Shown: positions 10,228 through 20,782, counted from the stretch's first letter. The stretch is DNA of 64,000 bases from Codonopsis lanceolata (GCA_013146195.2 CM028377.1:177856465-177920464), one strand, 5' to 3'. The notes: a model not told the origin generated them from the sequence alone. Translations and numbers: made by a program.

Positions 10228-10806
10228 ATTGTAGGTCTCATTAGTTGTTCATATGATTTTATACGTTGTTAGTTGAATAGTTGGCATTAAGATTACTATG
10301 ACAATAAGAAATATCTTGTTTGTCTATGAACAAGTTTTCAAATATGTGTTGTACAATTTCAGACCAATACTAATACACAAGCCTTCATGGCGCATACGAA
10401 TATGTGCAATTGACGTTTGGATTTTTTCAGACCCGTTGTTTGTTAGTGGTTGAATTGTGAGAGAGTGAACTTCGTCTTACGTTTTAAGATCCGTAAGACG
10501 GTTTCACCGAAAAATTACTATCATAGATTTTTTCTTTAATTTCCTTGCAACACAATGTGGCAATCCTCGTTGAATAATTTTGAGTACTAACAACATTTGG
10601 TACGAATTGCTATTTTCATTTAACTAGTGCCGATGTAACATGCAAATGCTTGTGTATAATTATAACTTTTATTTATTTCATTACTATAATATTATTATTA
10701 ATTTTTTTTGTTTGTTTTAAATTAATGTTGTAATTTTTTTGTTGTTAATTTTAGAAGAATAGTAGAAGTCGGTTGTAATTTTGTTGGTGGTAACTAATAA
10801 TTAAAA
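10228..10806. other. 3' flank of CV copy 1
   Basis: AT-rich untranslated and intergenic sequence, also present in copy 2. A small inverted word CGTCTTACG...CCGTAAGACGG occurs at 10470-10505, related to the ends of the MITE at 13212. Nothing coding recognised. Confidence 0.5.
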
Positions 10807-12265
10807 GGCCAAATTACTTTTTACCCCCTAAAGTTTCCACAAAATCTCAGTTTGCCATCTAAACTAAGGTTTGTCTCATTTTAGCACTCAAGATTGTCAT
10901 TTGTCCTAGTTTACCCCCTTTCCATGAGGGGTGTTAGAAATGGTAACAGAAAAAGGCATATGCAAGTCACGTGAAAGCTATTTTGGTACTTTCTTCAGAT
11001 AGGGCTAGTTTAGTACTTTCAATGTTTAGTTTTAATTTTTCTTTAATTCTCTCTCTCGCATTCACATACTCACTCTGTTATCTCTCTCTCTCTCCCATTT
11101 GAATCTCACCCAAATACATAATTGATAGATTCCTTCTTCTTTACCACCGGCACACTGCTGCTCCCCTACCACCCCAAAAACTTCATAACCAACTAGCCGC
11201 TCATTCGCAGTGAACTCCACCTCCGTCGTCCCCCTTCTGCTTCCATTTTGTTTCACTTTTTTCTCTTTCTACATTCAGATCCATCCTACACAGAGAGAGA
11301 GAGAGAGAAAGAGAGAATGAAGCTTAGAGAGAGAAAACAAAAGGTCTTTAATTAATGGCAATGACGGTTTTTGTGGATTCAATGATAGATTTGGGTTGGT
11401 TTTGGATAAATCTGGTTCATAGCCATGGAAATGAACTCATCAAAGTTCGTGATTTTTGTGCTTGTGATATGCTAGTTTTGTGGTCCGACAAGATCGTCGG
11501 AGTCCACCATTGACCACGGCGAACGTCCCTGAAATTGAACAATCGGAGTTCGTTACCTACTTGCATGGGAAATCTTCAGAGCTGGATTTTGTGGGTGTTG
11601 TAATCGGTTTTACCACCTTGGAATCAAATGATTCTTGCCTGATTGCTTGATTTATTTATTTTTTGGCAAGAAGGCTTGATGGGGAATCTGAGTTAGAAAG
11701 ATGACAAATTGCTTCTTAATCCTCACCATAGTACCTCTTATGTTAGTCGTATCCATCAATCATTTCTTTCTTGGGTTTTCATCAATACCCCGATTTTCTT
11801 GTGTTTGGTCGGGGGAATTAGTGTTTGATTTTCTTGAAAAAGTTTGATACTTCTTTTCATTCTCGGTTTTTATACTTTCTATTCAAACAATTTTGTGAAA
11901 TTGGATTTAGCTGTTGATTTTGTGAAATTGGGTTTAGCCGTTGATTTTGCAAAATTGGGTTTAGCTGTTGACTTTGTGAAATTGTCGTTGCCATTCGTGG
12001 GCTTGCGAAATTGCCACTCATAAAATCAACAGAGATTTTCTCAAATGTGCATTGCTATAATGCTATCAAGCCAATTGGAAAAAGACGAAAATAATCTGCA
12101 CGTGATCTTCCACGTGCGATTTAACGTCTTGATTCAAACGGCAACAGATGAAAGGGGGTTAAATGAGACAAATGACAATTTTGAGTGTTAAAATGGGACA
12201 AACATTAGTCTAGGTGATAAATTGAGATTTGGTGAAAACTTTAGGGGATAAAACGTAATTTGACC
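10807..12265. mobile_element. Non-autonomous MULE, copy 1 (1459 bp)
   Basis: Long terminal inverted repeats of roughly 170-200 bp. The left one begins GGCCAAATTACTTTTTACCC and the right one ends ACGTAATTTGACC; inner words such as GACAAATGACAATTTTGAG are inverted matches of CTCAAGATTGTCATTTGTC. A perfect 9-bp target duplication TAATTAAAA flanks it (10798-10806 and 12266-12274). The interior has CT repeats, short open frames of no known family and a 27-bp minisatellite. It encodes no transposase; it might carry captured host DNA (Pack-MULE), but I cannot name a source gene. Confidence 0.9.
11880..11995. repeat. 27-bp minisatellite inside the MULE
   Basis: Three to four units of a 27-bp repeat with core GTGAAATTGGGTTTAGC(T/C)G followed by TTGATTTT. 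The same array is at 37995-38085 in copy 2. Reading it on the minus strand gives an artefactual Gln/Asn-rich peptide. Confidence 0.8.
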
Positions 12266-12539
12266 TAATTAAAATTGTTGATAAATTTGATAATCTTAAA
12301 TAACGTGACAAAACTTACTCCCTTTTCCCTGTTTAGTACATAAATATATACTTCATATGTTTCTAAAAAAGACTTCATCCTTTTGTTTTAATCGCTCTTA
12401 AAAAAATGTCCGACTTTATAATATTTCTATTTTTGAAAATTACTTTTACTATTTGAGTAGGTCTTTTGTAAAACGGTGTTACGGATCTTAATTCGTAAGC
12501 TATACATGTTAAATGTGTTAAAAAATTAGAAATTACAGC

Positions 12540-12790
12540 ATCACCCCTCATATTTTATAAACGAAAATCATATCACTTTTTTTGCCTTAAATAATCACTT
12601 TTGTCTTTAAATGAGTCACTTTTTATCCCTCAATATGTAAGTGATCATTATTTATAAAAATGTGTCACTTTTTCATTTAAATGTGTCATATGTAGTCCCT
12701 CGATGTGTAAGTCGTTATAAAAGTGTGTCATTTTTTGACATTGAATGTGTCACTTTTAGACCCTCAATATGTAAGTCATCCAAGTTCGTC
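12540..12790. repeat. AATGTGTCACTTTT tandem array
   Basis: Degenerate ~60-70 bp units containing AATGTGTCACTTTT(A/T), a (G/T)(T/A)CCCTCAATATGTAAGT word and TTATAAAA. Copy 2 (38640-38850) is shorter by about one partial unit, so the array changed length after duplication. Confidence 0.65.
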
Positions 12791-13211
12791 AAATTTTGTT
12801 AAGTGTTGCAAAGAAATTTAAGCTAACGGAAATTAACAGAGGCTAACATAGGGACCATATCACAAAGTCTGTGCGTACAAAGACTGCGGCTCACGTTCCT
12901 ACAAACAATAGGAGCACCACAACAATTAATGAAACTTTCAATTTCATTATTGTGGTGGTACGCTCACATCGTGCCATGTGTCATGCCTTATATGATATTG
13001 GTTGAAGGCTTTCTTAAGATTCATTCCAAAGCCTTGAGCTGACCGCAAGATTTTGAAGCGGGTCCGAGTTGGGTTGCCCCACTCACCGCTTCCATCCCCA
13101 CTTTGCTCTTTGTTTTTGACCCACTTTCTTGATAGGTAACTCGTTGTTTCTGTTAATGGATTGATCATACTCAAATCTAACTCAATACTATTTTCCTTCC
13201 TATTTGGGACC

Positions 13212-13415
13212 CCGTCTTACAAATGACGGTTTTACACAAGTTTTCACCTTACTATTTTACCCTTAATTTGATTTTAACTTTAATTGATGGGTCAACTCTC
13301 ACATGAGTAAATATTATTTGTGATGAGTCAATTTTTTTTCAAACTATATATTGGGTAAAAATAATAGAGTATGTCTCTTATAACCCCATCTAAAATATCT
13401 TATTTTGTAAGACGG
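13212..13415. mobile_element. MITE with CCGTCTTACAAA ends, copy 1 (204 bp)
   Basis: Perfect 12-bp terminal inverted repeats CCGTCTTACAAA and TTTGTAAGACGG enclose AT-rich non-coding DNA. Present at the equivalent position in copy 2 (39289-39489). No target duplication could be assigned; superfamily unknown. Confidence 0.65.
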
Positions 13416-13537
13416 AGCTCTACACTCTCATAACTCAGCCTACCAACACAAGTTGGATCGGGTTAACAAGACATCTAGAAAATACATGTGAAACATTATT
13501 TCCTAAGTTTTTGCCTTAAAAATATTGTATTTTTTTG

Positions 13538-13900
13538 GGCAAAATTTGGGCTGGTCCACTTTGATAAGTTTTTCCTACAGTATCCTATGCTTTGTTGACT
13601 GAAAAAAAAAATTACTTTTTGTGATGAAAAGACTACGATACACATAATGAACATGAGACGTAAAACGAATCACTAACCGCGTGCATCGCGATGCATAAAT
13701 TGATGCAGTGTGATACATAAATTGGATTAGGCAATTTAAAATTTTATGCACCGCGATGTATCAATTTATGCACCGCAATGCATCAATTTAAATGACCTAA
13801 TCCAATTTATGCATCGCACTGCATCAATGTTTAATTACCTAATTCCATTGATGTATTGCACTGCAAATCATTATGAAACCAGACTTTCATCTACATTTTT
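13538..13900 (+). mobile_element. Palindrome-array element F (left part), copy 1
   Basis: Left terminal region GGGCAAAATTTGGGCTGGTCC...ACGATACACATAATGAAC as in elements A and C. An array built on ATGCATCGCGATGCAT-type words follows (13680-13870), such as GCACCGCGATGTATCAATTT and GCACTGCATCAAT. No right terminus or conserved module was found; 13901-14667 is AT-rich sequence without a recognised gene. Confidence 0.5.
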
Positions 13901-14667
13901 TACATTACACAACAAACAAATGATTCAAATTTATATGCATCTTTTCTGTATCTCAAATCCAAATCGATGCATCGCAATTCACAAATGAAATGATACATTG
14001 TGATCCAAATTGATGCATCCAGATTCAAATAGGTGTCTAACAACAACAAAAAATCCACAACAAAACAAAACCCAAAAGTAAATCTATTTTGAATCACACA
14101 AACACAATGATGAAAACAAAGAAGAACAACAATAGCATGAAATTAATAAGTAAAAGAGTGAGAAATGAGGGTGATGAATAAACATTTATGTGCCCTAATG
14201 GTAATGATCGATTCTCCGCCTTACGAAACATTTATGTAGTAACCACCATTCTTATTCACCACCCAACTTCCAACTCTCTTTCCTCTTCTTATTTTTTTTA
14301 CGTTTTCGAATAGACGAATTTAACGACAAGAGAGAAGAAAAATAGAGAAAAAAAATTAAAAAAAATTACAGCGTTCTCTTTTATGTTTTATTGGAATGAT
14401 TTCCCATAAATTTATGAAAGTAACCATCAATTTTTCCTAATTTTTTTAGGAAAGAATTCCTAGAGTAATATACCAAATGATTTAGAAATTTCTGTACGAC
14501 ATGCAGCACAATTACGATTTATTTTGTTTGGGCTTTGGAGAGGAGGGATTAGAACAAGAAGATGAATTCTAGTTGCATATGGGCCTGCCTTGTTGATGGT
14601 TACAATTTGGATCTTTATATCCTGTCTTGTAGGATACGCATTTGTAGGCCAATTCATCCATTTTATT

Positions 14668-15612
14668 TGGGCAAAATTCGGTCAGGTCCTTTTCAAAAAG
14701 TTTTAGTGTAAAATTCGGGCAGGTCCACTTCATAAAGTTTTTAATCATTAAAATACTTTTTTTCTTTTTAAACCGAAAAAGTTACTTTTGAATGTAAAAA
14801 AATTGTGATACCCTTAATGAGTAAGAGACGCACTACGACAAGTTTATATATTATGGTGAAAAATTTATAAAATGCAAGTTTATATATCGCGAAACAAAGT
14901 TTCTTTCATCAATTAATTATATATATTTTTGCACCGCGATTCAAAATTTTATTTTTAAATATTTTTTACAGCAAGATTATATATCACGGTGCAAAGTTTA
15001 TAAAGTGCAAATTTATATATCGCGGTGCAAAGTTTACTTCATCAATTAATTTAACATATTTTTGCACCGCGGTTCACAAATATATTCACCGCAATTCAAA
15101 GATTTTGAAAAATATACCGCGGTGCACATATGTTGTTAACTAGTGTTCATAGCAATTAACATTTATTAGTTTTTACATTATTTAAATTTTAATAGAAAAT
15201 TGGAAGTAAATAGATATTTGTATCGCAGTACAAATTTTTATATCACAGCACAAATTAAATTTGAAAATATAGGTTTTACACCGCGATATATAAAAACTAT
15301 ACACCGCGATACAAAAATAGTGATTCGCTCAGTATTTGAATAAAGAAATGTAAGTAAACAAGAATTTATATTACGGTGCAACATTATTATATATAGCGGT
15401 ACAAATTAAATTTGAAGTATAGGTTTTGCACCACGGTATATATAACTATGAACCACGATTCAGAGGTTAGTCATCCGTTACACGCATCTCGTGCTCATTA
15501 AGGGTAACGTAGTCTTTTTCCGTCTAAAAGTGATTTTTTGCGGTTGAAAATAAAAATAGGGTACTTTAGAGAATAAAATTTTGAAAAATGGGATCAACCC
15601 GCAATTTTTTTT
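14668..15612. mobile_element. Palindrome-array element B
   Basis: A short left-type terminus at 14668 (GGGCAAAATTCGGTCAGGTCC) is followed by a second one at 14711 (AAATTCGGGCAGGTCCAC). The sequence then runs through TACCCTTAATGAGTAAGAG, a CpG-word array (GCACCGCGGTTCA, TATCGCGGTGCAA; about 14880-15450) and an inverted left-type terminus (CTCATTAAGGGTAACG to GGGATCAACCCGCAATTTTT, 15490-15610). Both ends are of the same type, so it can fold back on itself. The conserved module is absent. Confidence 0.55.
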
Positions 15613-16347
15613 CAAATTTTAACCGCAAAATTCTACCGTTCTTTTTCAAACGCAACTACTTTTCGAAATATGGTTCTGAAAATGTCATTATCTCATTCAA
15701 CATCTTCGACAACACACTTTAGATTCGAAAATTACTATTGTAGCGAAACGAAACGGAGATAAATCTGTGTTGGGTTGAATGATTTTTCAGTAGGATGAAG
15801 GCGGAGGAGGATGGGGAAGAAGAAGGCTTACAACGGAGGAAATAAAAGAAAGAGGTAGAGGAAATTGTCTGGTTCATTATCATTTTGTGTCGCGATGCAA
15901 AAATGAATTAATAATATTTATGTATCGCGGTTCAAAAATTAATTCATTTAAAATTTGATACTGTGGTGCAACTTGAATTAGATTTATGTATCGCGGTTCA
16001 AAAATTAATTACTCACGGTAGATAAAAGTTGGTATCGCGGTGCAATCATAATAGACAATTAAACTATTGAACCGCGATGTAAAAATTAATGCAATAAAAT
16101 TGATGAATCGTTGTGTAATAAGACTATACAATTAAACAATTGAACCGCGGTGCAAAAATTAAAGAAATAAAATCGATGAATCGTTGTTCAATAGTCAATG
16201 CATCGCGATTCATTTATGTAGCGTGACTCATGCTCATTAAGGGTATCACTATCTTTTCACATCAAAAAGTGTCTTTTTCCGGTTGAAAAAAAAAACGACA
16301 CTGGAGCGATTGAAAACTTTGAAAGGTTGACCGACTGCAATTTTTCC
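15613..16347 (-). mobile_element. Palindrome-array element D, inverted
   Basis: Same modules as element A read on the minus strand. The right end here is GGTTGACCGACTGCAATTTTTCC, with GCTCATTAAGGGTATCAC inside it. The CpG-word array spans about 15890-16210, and the conserved module (15625-15880) reads in reverse. Target duplications were not resolved, probably because B and D adjoin. Confidence 0.55.
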
Positions 16348-16399
16348 ATTGTATTTAGGGTGATAACCGCCCGGTACCTTTTTGTGAAATCCATGTTAA

Positions 16400-17379
16400 T
16401 GAAAACTTGCGGGCCAGTCCACTTTTCAAAGTTTATAATTGTTACAGTCCCGCATTTTTTTCAAGCCGAAAAAGGACACTTTTGAGGTAAAAAAGATTAC
16501 GAAGCCCTTAATGAGCATGATGCGCGCTATCGAAATGAATCGCGGTGCATTGACTGTAGAATCACAATTCATCAATTTTATTTCATTAATTTTTGCACCG
16601 TAGTTCAATAGTTTATTTTGCCTAGCCCTATAGCATTGCGATTCATCAATTTTATTGTATTAATTTTTGCACCACGTTTCAAAAGTTATTTGGTTAGTCC
16701 TATTACACCGCGATTCATCAATTTTATTACATTAATTTTTGCACCGCGGTTCAATAGTTTAATTGTCTAGTCCTATTGTACCGTGATTAATCAATTTTAT
16801 TGCATTAAATTTTGCACCGCAGTTCAACAATTTAATTGCCTAGTCTAATTGCACAGCGGTACCAACTTTTATGTACTGTGATGAATTAATTTTTGAACCG
16901 CAATACATATTGCACCGTGGTATCAACTTTTATGTACCGCAATGAATTAATTTTTAAACCATGATACATAAAATATTATCTTATCCAGGCCAGTTTGCAC
17001 TACGATACAAAATCATAAAGAACCAGACCACGTCCTCCACCTGCTTCTTCTATCTCCTCCGTCATACGCCTTTTTCTTTCTCCTCCTTCTCTGCCTTCGT
17101 CCCAACTGAAAAATCCTTCAACTCAACACAGATCTATTACATTTTTGTATTTCATGAATCAAAAAAACCGTTTTTTTGGGCGTGCCCCACCCCGACTTGG
17201 ATCCGTCGATCCTCATTTCGTTGGCCAACAATGATAATTTTTTAATTCAAAGTATGTTGCTAGAGCTGTTAAAGGAAATGACGACATTTCGAAAAACGGT
17301 CTTTTGTGATTAAAAAAAAAGAACGGCGTACCGGATGGGTTAGAAACTTTAAAAAAAGAGACCGACCAGAATTGTACCC
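16400..17379 (+). mobile_element. Palindrome-array MULE-like element C (980 bp), nested in H
   Basis: Starts TGAAAACTTGCGGGCCAGTCC and ends GACCGACCAGAATTGTACCC. Flanks CCATGTTAA (16391-16399) and AAATGTTAA (17380-17388) match at 7 of 9 positions, a decayed 9-bp target duplication. Inside: CGAAGCCCTTAATGAGC, array with GCACCGCGGTTCAATAG and similar words (16530-16980), conserved module (17023-17310). Length and order match element A (981 bp). Confidence 0.7.
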
Positions 17380-17629
17380 AAATGTTAACCACTCCAGTTC
17401 AACATAATATTATTTAAACGGTAAAATATATTTTTGGGGGCAACAATGACGAAGATACCCTTAATGAAGAAAATGCGCGTAGACAAAGCCACTGCCCAAA
17501 TTTGTGCATCGTTATAAAAAAAATTGGGCATCGCAACACAAAAATCCTCTCCCAAATTTGGGCATCACACTACAAAAACTGGACATCGGTAATTAATCTT
17601 GGGCATTGGTAAGTCGACAGCAAAAAACG

Positions 17630-18006
17630 ACAATGTAGATATAGAAGACCAGCCAACGACGCCTTTAGTGCCTCGTATGAGACATGTACATGGAGGATCA
17701 TCAAAGTTTGATCAAGAGAGAAGAGGCAGCAGGGCATCATTTCGAGATCACCTGCAACAACATATTCGCCATTCAACACCACTACGACCACCCTTACTTA
17801 ATATTTTGGTCATCAACGCACCCATTCCACCACCAAAGAAAGACAGGAGAAACCGCCATTCAACATGTTACAAATGTATTTGTTTGTCAATTAGCCTCCT
17901 CATCATCTTACTCATTATTATGAGAGCAACTATTGGTATTCTTTACCTCGCGTTCAAACCAAAAATCCTACAGTACTCAATCGACAACCTTCGACGCCTA
18001 CATTGA
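17630..18006 (+). pseudogene. LEA_2 / NHL-type protein N-terminal fragment (captured)
   Basis: Open frame with DQPTTPLVPR, then basic RNRHSTCYKCICLSISLLII running into a single hydrophobic segment, then GILYLAFKPKILQYSIDNLR and a stop. This is the layout of plant NDR1/HIN1-like (LEA_2) proteins: proline/basic N-terminus, cysteines before one membrane span, then (Y/F)-x-(P)-K-x-P-x-YS-(V/I) at the start of the LEA_2 domain. The LEA_2 domain itself is missing; the frame stops where repeat DNA resumes. It sits between two arrays of element H, so it looks like a captured first exon rather than a gene in place. Confidence 0.55.
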
Positions 18007-18150
18007 AACCTTAGATGCCCACATTAAAATCTACGACACCCACATCGAAACCTCCGACGCCCACATCGAAAACAGTAACAGGGCGTCGAAATAAGTGATG
18101 TGGGCGTCATGATGTGGGCGTCAGAATGTGTGATGCGAGCATCGATGCAG
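17990..18150. repeat. GCCCACATCGAAACC word array
   Basis: Six to eight short units alternate (G/A)(A/C)(C/T)GCCCACAT(C/T)GAAA with (T/C)CCGACG. The later ones are in inverse orientation (GATGTGGGCGTC), so the block can form a hairpin. Confidence 0.65.
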
Positions 18151-18390
18151 ACACCCCAAATACGTACCCTTAATTTATAATGTCCTGTAAAATATTAACA
18201 CAAATTAAAAATGGACTAAAAGTTACTTCTAGAACGTTTCAGGGGGGAATTGAAAGATTTTTCAAAGGAAAACAATTCCGGGCGCCGCGCCCAGATATGT
18301 ATGTGTCGTGCCCAAATGTGTTTGTGCAGCTCCCCTAATTGTTTTACATGCCGCTGCTCATCGTCACTGCTCACATCCTTCGATCACCAC

Positions 18391-18562
18391 TGCTAGGGCT
18401 GTCAAATAGGGCAAAAGCCCATGGGCATTCCCGCCCCGCCACCTATTGGGTTGGACTGGTGGATTTGATGATCGTTTGGATGCGGGCTTTTCGAGATTTT
18501 CCCGCACGGGCTGCGGTCTTTTGCGGGGCGGCGGACGGGCAACCCGATCTTTATGGACTCTA
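18391..18562 (+). mobile_element. hAT-like left terminus
   Basis: Starts CTAGGGCTGTCAAATAGGGC and is GC-rich (CCCGCCCCGCC, GCGGGGCGGCGGACGGGC), as in the fragment at 427-600. The matching right end and 8-bp duplication were not found. Confidence 0.4.
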
Positions 18563-18839
18563 GGCTTCTGGCTTATAAGTTATAAGTTATAGTAATTCTT
18601 AGCATTGCACATTTAAGCAGCCCAACTACCCAAGCCCATTTCCATCTAACTTAGGGTTAAGACTTAGTACTCTCACTCTCAAACTCAGTCTCTCTATCTC
18701 ATCAAAAAGACAAAAATCAAAATTGAAAATTCTCACTCTCTCAGTCTCTCTCTCACGCACGACGGCTTTCTTCCTCTAGCCGTCCAGCAATTACGCCGAC
18801 TTTCTCAACAGTCAACTCTCATCTCAGCGATAGTACAGG

Positions 18840-19735
18840 GAAAAACAATAATGAAATCAAATACAAAATTGAAATAGTTGAAAAGGTTACTGCTTGTATT
18901 GTAATACTCCAGGTAGACTTTAAGTCTGCTGGCAGACTTCAAGTCTGCTGGTGAACTTCAATTCTGCAGGTAGACTTTAAGTCTGCTGGTGAAGGTTTGC
19001 AGGTAGACTTCAAGTCTACCAGTGGACTTCTACAGGTAGACTTCAGGTGTGCAGGTAGACTTCAGGTGTGCAGGAAGACTTCAAGTGTGCAGGAAGACTT
19101 TAGGTGTACAGGAAGACTTCAGGGCTGTAGGAAGACTTCAAATCTGAGGCCTGTGTCACACACAGTTTTCTTAAAACAGATTCATCCCTTCCCGTCTGTG
19201 CTTGGAAGCTCTAATGGACGTCTGTCTCCCAGGATACAACGAAGACACCGGAGAAACCTTTAGCACTAAGGATTTCGGCGAATCGAATTTGTGCCTGACT
19301 TTATCACCAATAAGAAAACATGAGGCCAAATGAATTCGCTCAACGATATGCAGAATGCAGAGGAGAAATGGAGATTGTTCTTGACTGTGTTCAATCATAT
19401 TTTTTCGTATGCTCTGTAATTGTAGAAATAAACTCCTTTTATAGGAGTGGACAAGAGACTAATTAAATAACCACATTGATGATGAAATAAATCCATCATT
19501 AATAAACGTGGGTTGGTCTGAACAGACAAATTTGGTCCGACATTCGTGTCCGGTGGGGCACGCGCACATAATGCGGTATCGAAGGCTAAAGCTGGACCAT
19601 GATTTGCACCCCTAGCGTCTTGGCGAGAGAGAGCCTCTATTCTATACAAGCTTGCCCTTATCACATAAGGTACTTGTATATAAACCACTCATGTTTTTGT
19701 TAATCTTCCAATGTGCGATAAACTCACTTCCAACA
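18840..19735 (-). mobile_element. Copia-type LTR, minus strand
   Basis: Read on the minus strand it begins TGTTGGAAGTGAGTTTATCG at 19735, a typical copia LTR start. A TATA box (CCTATAAAAGGAG) lies near 19437-19449, then a leader and a long U5-like part with the GTAGACTT array. The far end and target duplication were not found, and no primer-binding site is visible, so it is a solo or truncated LTR. 19736-19959 holds nothing that I recognise. Confidence 0.5.
18911..19149. repeat. GTAGACTTCAAGTCTAC array
   Basis: Eleven or so units of ~20-24 bp built from CAGGTAGACTTCA(A/G)GT(C/G)TGC. Several units are themselves palindromes (GGTAGACTTCAAGTCTACC near 19003). Lies in the presumed U5 of the minus-strand copia LTR. 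Confidence 0.8.
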
Positions 19736-19959
19736 ACCATACTTTAATCAATCATAACTTATTCATTCAAACACCAAATTGGACAAATAAATATATGATT
19801 TCAATGTTCTCACGGAGTAGAACACGATTCCACAATTACCCTTGTCATTACACAAACGACATGTAAAGAAATCCGTGCCACAAAATTGCACAATTTCATT
19901 ATTTAAACACAATTTTCCAACACTTTCACCCCCAAAAGTGTCCTTTAGCGGTTAAAAAC

Positions 19960-20508
19960 AAAAATGTCGGACTTTTGCGGTTGAAAACTGTTGGAAAGGG
20001 ACCGACCCGATTATCACCCTTTATTTAAATCGGAAAAGGATAATTTTGGGATGAAAAAAAATTGTGATACTGTTTATGAACCGAATGCACGCTACAGATC
20101 AATATGTGCACTACGATGCATCAATTTAAATTACCTATTGTCATCCTTCACATCATCTGTCTTTTTCTTCATCTTCCTCCGTCGTAAGCCTTCTTCTTTC
20201 TCCTCTTCCCCCGCCTTCATCTCTACTGAAAAATCATTCAACTCAGTCCATGTCTATTCACGTATCGTACTTAAGGACTCAGAAAAAATTGTTTACCTTT
20301 TAGAGGCGTTGCCCCCTCGGTCCCAGCGACCTGATCGAGCAGATAGATCCCTGTTTCGTTGCCGCAACAAATATTGGCAGAGTTGTGGAATGAGCCGTTT
20401 TGGGCATTTTATGAACAAAATTTTGAAAATAGACTTTAGTTGTTGAAAAAAAATAGAGGAGTTGGGCGAATAAATATTTGGGAAAAGGTATCGACCATCA
20501 ATTTCCCC
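19960..20508 (+). mobile_element. Element E: terminus plus conserved module
   Basis: 19960-20024 is an inverse terminus (GCGGTTGAAAAC...GGACCGACCCGATTATCACC) of the G/H type. From 20029 a truncated left-type terminus (AATCGGAAAAGGATAATTTT), one or two GCACTACGATGCATC words, the conserved module (20147-20450) and the right end GACCATCAATTTCCCC (to 20508) follow. It is an element of the A/C family with most of its array lost. Confidence 0.5.
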
Positions 20509-20540
20509 TTAAATTATTGACCCGATTCAATTGTAATCTA

Positions 20541-20780
20541 CTCTCTCCGTTCTTTGATTCGGTACACCGTTAAAAATAATAATTGAATGTATTATTAATA
20601 TTTGTGTAGCATAAAGTTTCCTTTAATGGTCTTGTGCATGTAGCCATAATTATTGTATGTTGAAAAAATATGGTAAAGTATATGGTAAAAGTGTTTTTTT
20701 TAAAAGAAATATTTGAAAGAGGATAATTTTTTTGAAACAGACAAAAAAGAAAATGAAGACATTAAAAAAACCGGATGGAG
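20541..20780. mobile_element. Stowaway-type MITE (240 bp)
   Basis: Terminal inverted repeats CTCTCTCCGTTCTTTG...CGGT and ACCGGATGGAG, flanked by TA on both sides (20539-20540, 20781-20782). AT-rich interior, non-coding. Confidence 0.75.
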
Positions 20781-20782
20781 TA

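Larger units (their letters stand above)
8457..14742 (+). repeat. Direct duplication, copy 1 (6.3 kb)
   Basis: Collinear with 31884-40760 in the same orientation. It starts ATGTCTTGTATTGATACCTG and ends within GGGCAGGTCCACTTCATAAA. Shared content in order: CV promoter and gene, a MULE with its target duplication, a GTGTCAC array, a CCGTCTTAC MITE, a palindrome array. Copy 2 is longer mainly because of one 2660-bp retroelement insertion. Base changes and small indels are spread through introns and intergenic DNA. Confidence 0.9.
16358..18250 (+). mobile_element. GGGCATCG-array element H, interrupted by element C
   Basis: Starts TTAGGGTGATAACCGCCCGG (about 16356). After 40 bp it is interrupted by element C and resumes at 17389, continuing with ACGAAGATACCCTTAATGAA and CGTAGACAAAGCC exactly as in element G. 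Then come GGGCATCG words (17500-17610), a LEA_2-like exon (17630-18006), and an array of GCCCACATCGAAACC words (17990-18150). The right end is uncertain; the terminus GACCGACCCGATTATCACCC at 20001-20023 could be its end with later insertions between. Confidence 0.5.

Noticed and set aside
9801..10241. 146-residue frame antisense to CV copy 1 (and 33209-33661 in copy 2)
   Set aside because: Opposite strand of exon 2; conserved only because the sense strand is coding.
18997..19263. 88-residue frame with Cys/Arg repeats
   Set aside because: Read through the GTAGACTT array; on the evidence it is LTR DNA.
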